Origin: Planococcus maritimus
GTDB lineage: Bacteria > Bacillota > Bacilli > Bacillales_A > Planococcaceae
Length of the DNA stretch: 64,000 nt
Reading direction: 5' to 3'
Assembly (NCBI RefSeq): GCF_001592825.1
Contig: NZ_LTZG01000001.1
Span: 124,001 to 188,000 of the forward strand
Made by a program: the position numbers and the translations under genes. The notes below the pieces were generated by a model, which saw nothing but the letters and a program-made list of their open reading frames with translations, was not told the DNA's origin and searched no databases. Each line of letters begins with the position of its first letter. Position 1 is the first letter of the stretch. This document shows positions 59,661 to 64,000 of this stretch, piece by piece.

Positions 59661-60059
59661 CCATTCAAAATTCTATAAGCCATGTTTTGTCTCCGCGTAC
59701 TCAAGCAGCCGAAGCCTCGTACTGGCGGATGGCAATCATCTATCTGCAGATTCACTCCGCCTCTTCCGTCGGTTCAATTCCCTTGGAAAAGTGCCCCTAC
59801 CATAATTTGGGTTTCTCACTCGCGGGGTTTACCTCGTTCCACCTGCATAGTTTCCTAGACAGCTCCGTCACTGTGGCACCTTCAGGGTATTTCGGCCATA
59901 TCCGAAGACTTAGGCGTTCTACCCGCCGTCAGCATAAAAATGCTGCCCCAGCTTATTGTTTCGCTGGGCGCGATCACTACGGTCATCTCAGATCCGTGTG
60001 AGCATGGACTTTCCTCTCCCGCCTCTAGTGCGGGAGCGATTGCCAGAATTTTAAATGGC
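59661..60059 (-). ncRNA. rnpB: RNase P RNA (type B)
   Basis: About 399 nt of catalytic RNA that processes tRNA 5' ends. Core segments identical in character to B. subtilis rnpB are visible on the minus strand: GAGGAAAGTCCATGCTC (CR I), GGGCAG, GACGGC, CTTCGGATATGG, GTGCCACAGTGACG, GGTAAACCCC, GAGAAACCCAAAT, GATAGATGATTGCC and ACAAAACATGGCTTA (CR V). P1 pairs AAAATTCT at the 5' end with AGAATTTT at the 3' end. A long plus-strand ORF here is a shadow. Located between gpsB and ypsC, as in B. subtilis. Confidence 0.97.
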
Positions 60060-60065
60060 TAACTA

Positions 60066-60094
60066 AGTATACGCTATTCGGCTATCGTTGACAA
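60066..60094 (-). promoter_or_regulatory. rnpB promoter
   Basis: On the minus strand TTGTCA (60089-60094), 17-bp spacer, TATACT (60066-60071). It puts the start near 60059 and lies within 7 bp of the gpsB stop. Confidence 0.85.
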
Positions 60095-60099
60095 GTCTG

Positions 60100-60393
60100 C
60101 TAGCGATTATCGAGTTTATTGCCGAACACATGATTTTCTAAATGGGACAATCTGCGCAAAATATCAAAATTGGTCGTTCCAGGGGCTGGAGTCGCTTGCT
60201 TTTTTGGTGATTCTTCCAGCTCTGCGCGCAAACGGCGGTTTTCGTTTTGTAATTGCTCGATTTTTTTGTTGTACAATTCATAGTCCTGAATGACTTCATC
60301 CAGGAAATGGTCTACTTCATCCTGGTTGTAGCCGCGCATGGCGGTTTTAAAGTCTTTTTCTAGAATGTCTTTTGCTGCATATTTAATGTCCAT
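60100..60393 (-). CDS. gpsB: Cell division/cell-wall coordinator GpsB
   Basis: A 97-residue coiled-coil protein related to DivIVA. The conserved N-terminal membrane/PBP-binding domain (about 1-65; [28 protein letters not shown]) is followed by a Pro/Ala-rich linker and a short C-terminal helix. GpsB links PBP1 and other wall enzymes to the divisome. GGAAGGACGATTTGA precedes the ATG. Neighbour of rnpB as in B. subtilis. Confidence 0.96.
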   Translation of the reverse strand: MDIKYAAKDILEKDFKTAMRGYNQDEVDHFLDEVIQDYELYNKKIEQLQNENRRLRAELEESPKKQATPAPGTTNFDILRRLSHLENHVFGNKLDNR

Positions 60394-60468
60394 TCAAATC
60401 GTCCTTCCATTAAAAGAAACTTCGCGAAATATGTCTATTCCTTACGGTTAGTATAGCATAAGCAATAT

Positions 60469-61725
60469 TTATCGTGTTCTGTGAACCGTAGATTCAGCGG
60501 CTTTTTTTCGTTTTTTCTCTTCCAGCCGCCATTCGCGTTTAATCAAATCGTCCGTTATCGACTGTCGAACTTTTGTATGACTGGCTGCTTCTTTAGCAAA
60601 TCCAGTCATGACAAGTGCTTGGTCAAGGTCTTTAAACTGGTGTTCATGAAGTTTCGCCAAATGCACCCACGCCTCTACTTCCGCAGCGCCGCGCAGATGA
60701 GGCGCCGCTTCTTTAAACAATTGAAGCGCTTCCGCATATTCACCTTTGCGTTTTTTCTGTACCGCTAGCAAAAAGCGAGCCAGTGCTCCTGCAGCTCCCC
60801 GTTCCAATGTGACATGCTCAAGATAAGCCGCACTTTGGTCGAATTGCTTCAAATCCGCATACCATTTGCCGATGTTCGTATAAGCACCGCTCGATTCGCT
60901 CGAGAGATCCTCCATCAGCAAATCGGAAGAGCGGATATAAAGCGACACGAGCGAAAGAATATCCAATTCGTTGTGGTACAGCACTTTCGCCAAACCTTCT
61001 GGAAATCCGCTTTTAACCGCATCAAGATAAATGGCCGGGATCAAATAACCGGGCACATCCCCACTGCGGGCGAATCCAAGCTTTTCTTCTTCGATGACGC
61101 TAAGCTTGAGGCATTGCAATTCATTTTTCCAGATCCGCTTCGTTCCATGAAACAAATCGAGCTGGTGAGGGTCCGGCAACTTGGGCAAGATGCCCCGGTG
61201 CATCGTCCAACGCGAATGCAATTGCGGCCAGTCGAAACTTTTACCGTTGTACGAAAAAATGACAGAGTCCTCTGCTTGCCACAAATTCGATTCATAGAGG
61301 AACGCGGCTTCTTGTGACGGATCCGGCATGATCCATTGGGTCATTTCAAAACGGTCCGCTTTTCTTTCCAACACACCGAGCAAGAAGATATACGCACCCG
61401 TCCCTCCGAGGCCTGTCGTTTCCGTATCAAAAAACAGCAAAGGGGCTTGTTTCATAAGTTTAAATGGATGTTCGTAATCGGTCTCTTGCCAAGCGTTGAG
61501 CACACGGTCAAGTTCACCGATTACGACGTTGCCGTGGCGGTAATCGAGCGGGTACTCTATTTTCTTCTCATAGACAAAGCCAAATTGATTCTCTTTTAAG
61601 GTCAAACCGATTTCTTTCCATTGCTGTTCGTGAGCCGGACGGACGGGGGCGGTTTGCGCTTTTTTGGCAGCCGGTTTTTTGTTTAACATGCCTTTCATCT
61701 GCATCAGCTTGTTTTCAAAAGACAT
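60469..61725 (-). CDS. mrfB: MrfB/YprB exonuclease (RNase H-like, TPR)
   Basis: A 418-residue protein. A DnaQ-like 3'-5' exonuclease domain (about 95-265) has the DxE motif in FFDTETTGLGG (about 97-107), and a C-terminal TPR-like helical region (about 300-400) follows. In B. subtilis, YprB is MrfB, the nuclease that works with the helicase MrfA in UvrABC-independent repair of mitomycin C damage. Only 4 nt separate it from mrfA, so the two are coupled. ATG at 61725 follows GAGGGGTGAGGGG. Confidence 0.94.
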   Translation of the reverse strand: MSFENKLMQMKGMLNKKPAAKKAQTAPVRPAHEQQWKEIGLTLKENQFGFVYEKKIEYPLDYRHGNVVIGELDRVLNAWQETDYEHPFKLMKQAPLLFFDTETTGLGGTGAYIFLLGVLERKADRFEMTQWIMPDPSQEAAFLYESNLWQAEDSVIFSYNGKSFDWPQLHSRWTMHRGILPKLPDPHQLDLFHGTKRIWKNELQCLKLSVIEEEKLGFARSGDVPGYLIPAIYLDAVKSGFPEGLAKVLYHNELDILSLVSLYIRSSDLLMEDLSSESSGAYTNIGKWYADLKQFDQSAAYLEHVTLERGAAGALARFLLAVQKKRKGEYAEALQLFKEAAPHLRGAAEVEAWVHLAKLHEHQFKDLDQALVMTGFAKEAASHTKVRQSITDDLIKREWRLEEKKRKKAAESTVHRTR

Positions 61726-61729
61726 CCCC

Positions 61730-64000
61730 TCACCCCTCTTTCTCCAATTCCACAAGCAATTCAATGACGCGCCCTTTCATGTCCATCGCGGCATCCTGTG
61801 CCCCGATGCATGCCGGGCAGCCATCAAAGCATGGGCATTCCGCAACGTGTTGCCGTGCTTTTTCGAGCAGCGGTTGCCACAAATCATAAATCCGTTCGCT
61901 GATGCCGATGCCACCCGGATATGAATCATGGATAAAAAACGACGGTTGGTCATTATGCGGCGATTTCACTTGCGGCACCACGTGGACGTCCCGACGGTCG
62001 CATTGGACGAATATCGGGATAAAGCTTTCGATAGCGTAAGCCGCGCCGGTCATCATATCCGATAAATCCGAATCGCTGAAATCGGCGGGCTTGTCGAAAC
62101 TGAGCCAAGTCGAAGACGTATGCAATTCTTCTGCTGGCAATGATATTGGCCCTGAGCCGATATTGTCATGCGTATCAAAACGGATTTTCTTGAAGATTGT
62201 TGGCATCGCAAGCACCGCTACATCGCCGTAGAATACATTCGACTGGTGGAGCTTGCGGTTTTTGTCTTCACTGATAACTTTTAATTCAATCGCGAGGTTC
62301 GCATCGGTAAAATAATCGACATCCACTTCACGCACATATGCCTTTTTCTCTTCCCAATCCAAAATCTCTACTTGGAACTGGGTGCCTTGGTGAAGGTAAA
62401 TGGCTTCTTCGTGTAAAAGCGTCATGGCGCTGAAGCGATCCATCTCGCCGATGACTCGCGTGTCAGCTGGTACGGATTGGTCGACAATGACGACATTTTC
62501 CTGTGTCGCTGAGCGCAAGGAAATATCGTGCGCCGGAAAACGGTCGCTCATCCAATGCCAACGATCGGACGTCCGGACGAGAACGCCTTCTTCTTGAAGG
62601 TATTCAAGCAAAGACTGGACATCAAATTCGCCGTACATATCGTCTGTCGAAAACGGCAACTCGAACGAGGCGCATTTTAAATGATCCATCAGGATAATAA
62701 TATTTTCCGGATGAATGCGCGCTTCTTCCGGCGATTGGTCGAGCAAATACTCCGGATGATTGATGATGTACTGGTCGAGCGCTGTCGATTGGGCGACATA
62801 GACAACGAGCGATTCGTCTTGGCGTCTGCCGGCACGCCCTGCCTGTTGCCAAGCGCTCGCGATATTGCCGGGATAGCCGGTCATGATGCACGCTTGCAAT
62901 TGGCCAATATCGACGCCGAGTTCGAGCGCATTGGTCGAAACGACGCATTGAATCGAGCCATCGCGCAAGCCTTTTTCGATGGCGCGGCGTTCGGATGGCA
63001 AATAACCGCCCCGGTAGCCTTTAATCGATTCATCCTGCAACTTATATTTGGTAATTTCGTTTAAATAAGTTACCAGCATTTCCACGCGTACGCGAGATTT
63101 AGCGAAAACAATTGTCTGCACGCCTTGCTTGACGAGATAAGTCGCCAAATCCCTCACTTCAAGGACCGCACTGCGACGGACACCGAACGTCGGATGGACG
63201 ATCGGCGGATTATAAAACAGGATATGTTTTTTGCCAGCCGGTGCGCCGTTCTGGTCGATCAGCTCGTGTGCGGTATTGGTCAAACTTTCAGCCAGCTGCT
63301 TCGGATTGGCGATTGTTGCTGACGTACAGATAAAGACCGGATCGCTGCCATAAAAGTTGCAAATGCGTTTAAGGCGACGGATGACATGCGCAACATGAGT
63401 GCCGAATACGCCTTTATACGTATGAAGCTCATCGATCACTATATAATGAAGGTTCTCAAAAAGAGATACCCATTTCGTGTGATGGGGCAAAATCCCGGAA
63501 TGCAGCATGTCTGGATTGGTCATGACGATTTGCCCGGCTTTTCTTACTTTCGTCCGGATCGATGGAGACGTGTCCCCATCATAGGTGTAGGACAGGATCG
63601 ACTGCTCGGTTTTTTCGATCAAATCGTGCAAATCACTTTTTTGGTCTTGCGCCAACGCTTTGGTCGGAAACAAGTACAAAGCACGCGCATTCGGGTCATT
63701 CAATATTTTATGCAGCACCGGCAAATGATAGCAATACGATTTTCCCGATGCGGTCGGTGTGACGGCTGTGAACGACTGGCCGGATTGTGCCAAGTCAAAC
63801 GCCTGGCGCTGATGGGTATATAACTGTTCAATGCCTTTTTTACGAAGTGCCCGTTTCAGGCTGTCGTGCATCGCTTCCGGGAAATCGGCGTAGCTTGCCG
63901 GTTTCTCAGGCTTTGTGTGCCAATGGTAAATACGCTCCATCATCTCCGGTTCTACTTTCCATTCTGCAAGGATTTCCGGTATCGTTTTTTTGATTCTCAT
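61730..64000 (-). CDS. mrfA: MrfA/YprA DEAD-box DNA helicase
   Basis: A 756-residue helicase that reaches the edge of the window; the ATG occupies 63998-64000, so it may be complete. Walker A is TPTASGKS (about 82-89), DEXH box is DELH (about 193-196), then SAT and the helicase C domain with GRAGRR (about 400). The C-terminal DUF1998-like zinc region has the Cys cluster CPCFDGCPAC (about 720-730) plus an earlier Cys. In B. subtilis, MrfA finds mitomycin adducts with MrfB. It lies directly upstream of mrfB. Confidence 0.93.
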   Translation of the reverse strand: MRIKKTIPEILAEWKVEPEMMERIYHWHTKPEKPASYADFPEAMHDSLKRALRKKGIEQLYTHQRQAFDLAQSGQSFTAVTPTASGKSYCYHLPVLHKILNDPNARALYLFPTKALAQDQKSDLHDLIEKTEQSILSYTYDGDTSPSIRTKVRKAGQIVMTNPDMLHSGILPHHTKWVSLFENLHYIVIDELHTYKGVFGTHVAHVIRRLKRICNFYGSDPVFICTSATIANPKQLAESLTNTAHELIDQNGAPAGKKHILFYNPPIVHPTFGVRRSAVLEVRDLATYLVKQGVQTIVFAKSRVRVEMLVTYLNEITKYKLQDESIKGYRGGYLPSERRAIEKGLRDGSIQCVVSTNALELGVDIGQLQACIMTGYPGNIASAWQQAGRAGRRQDESLVVYVAQSTALDQYIINHPEYLLDQSPEEARIHPENIIILMDHLKCASFELPFSTDDMYGEFDVQSLLEYLQEEGVLVRTSDRWHWMSDRFPAHDISLRSATQENVVIVDQSVPADTRVIGEMDRFSAMTLLHEEAIYLHQGTQFQVEILDWEEKKAYVREVDVDYFTDANLAIELKVISEDKNRKLHQSNVFYGDVAVLAMPTIFKKIRFDTHDNIGSGPISLPAEELHTSSTWLSFDKPADFSDSDLSDMMTGAAYAIESFIPIFVQCDRRDVHVVPQVKSPHNDQPSFFIHDSYPGGIGISERIYDLWQPLLEKARQHVAECPCFDGCPACIGAQDAAMDMKGRVIELLVELEKEG

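Noticed and set aside
59687..60001. Long plus-strand ORF of 104 codons
   Set aside because: It is fully antisense to the RNase P RNA gene, whose conserved core segments explain the sequence.

Overview
The window comes from a low-to-mid GC Gram-positive bacterium of the Bacillales, most likely a Planococcaceae member such as Planococcus. Gene content and order repeatedly match blocks known from Bacillus subtilis (odhAB-yojNO, ctpA-deoD, msrA-msrB-ypmS-ypmR, thyA-dfrA-acyltransferase, ypjP-ypiP-yphP, ypgR/ypgQ, ypdP-ypdQ-ypeQ, ypsC-rnpB-gpsB-yprB-yprA), reshuffled relative to that genome. Start codons, strong AGGAGG ribosome binding sites and intrinsic terminators are all Bacillus-like. No rRNA, tRNA, CRISPR array or insertion sequence was recognised.

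Layout. 1-5.2 kb: a ykpA-type ABC-F ATPase, two cold-shock genes and a DUF1232 gene on the minus strand, and the xpaC-yaaN pair behind a sigma-W-type promoter. 5.2-17 kb (minus): yojO/yojN (VWA plus MoxR-type ATPase), DedA, odhB-odhA of the TCA cycle, a three-PAS diguanylate cyclase, dapF and a stand-alone murG. 17-30 kb: a MATE exporter, CobW GTPase, ctpA, deoD, msrA/msrB repair, ypmS/ypmR, DegV, then the folate/thymidylate operon thyA-dfrA-acyltransferase, ypjP, ypiP and bacilliredoxin. 30.1-33.4 kb: a strikingly AT-rich island (about 25-32% GC in lines I counted, against about 50% in flanking lines). 33.4-64 kb returns to the housekeeping background: cvfC, yfmR, ypgQ, a cold-shock gene, the queuosine-precursor transporter with a preQ1-type riboswitch, small membrane proteins, metabolic genes, dynA, ypwA, ypvA, ypsC, rnpB, gpsB and mrfB-mrfA.

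The most exciting part is the AT-rich island. It encodes an XRE regulator, a 58-residue membrane protein, a protein with a likely ABC-3C C-terminal domain, a 76-residue middle component and a DUF2326 ABC ATPase. This fits a predicted ABC three-component (ABC-3C) conflict/defence system. Unusually, the small membrane protein and the ABC-3C partner carry the same Gly-Asp-Asn octapeptide repeat, at the C-terminus of one and the N-terminus of the other. I infer a membrane effector recruited by homotypic repeat contacts. Three 21-bp-spaced operator-like sites sit on the island promoter.

Regulatory signals worth noting: a cold-shock leader with a perfect 19-bp hairpin followed by eight U residues; a consensus sigma-B promoter (csp-DUF1232) and a consensus sigma-W promoter (xpaC-yaaN); a preQ1-I-like riboswitch upstream of ypdP; a terminator palindrome that encodes the C-termini of both convergent genes; and a 107-bp palindromic repeat between two near-identical terminators.
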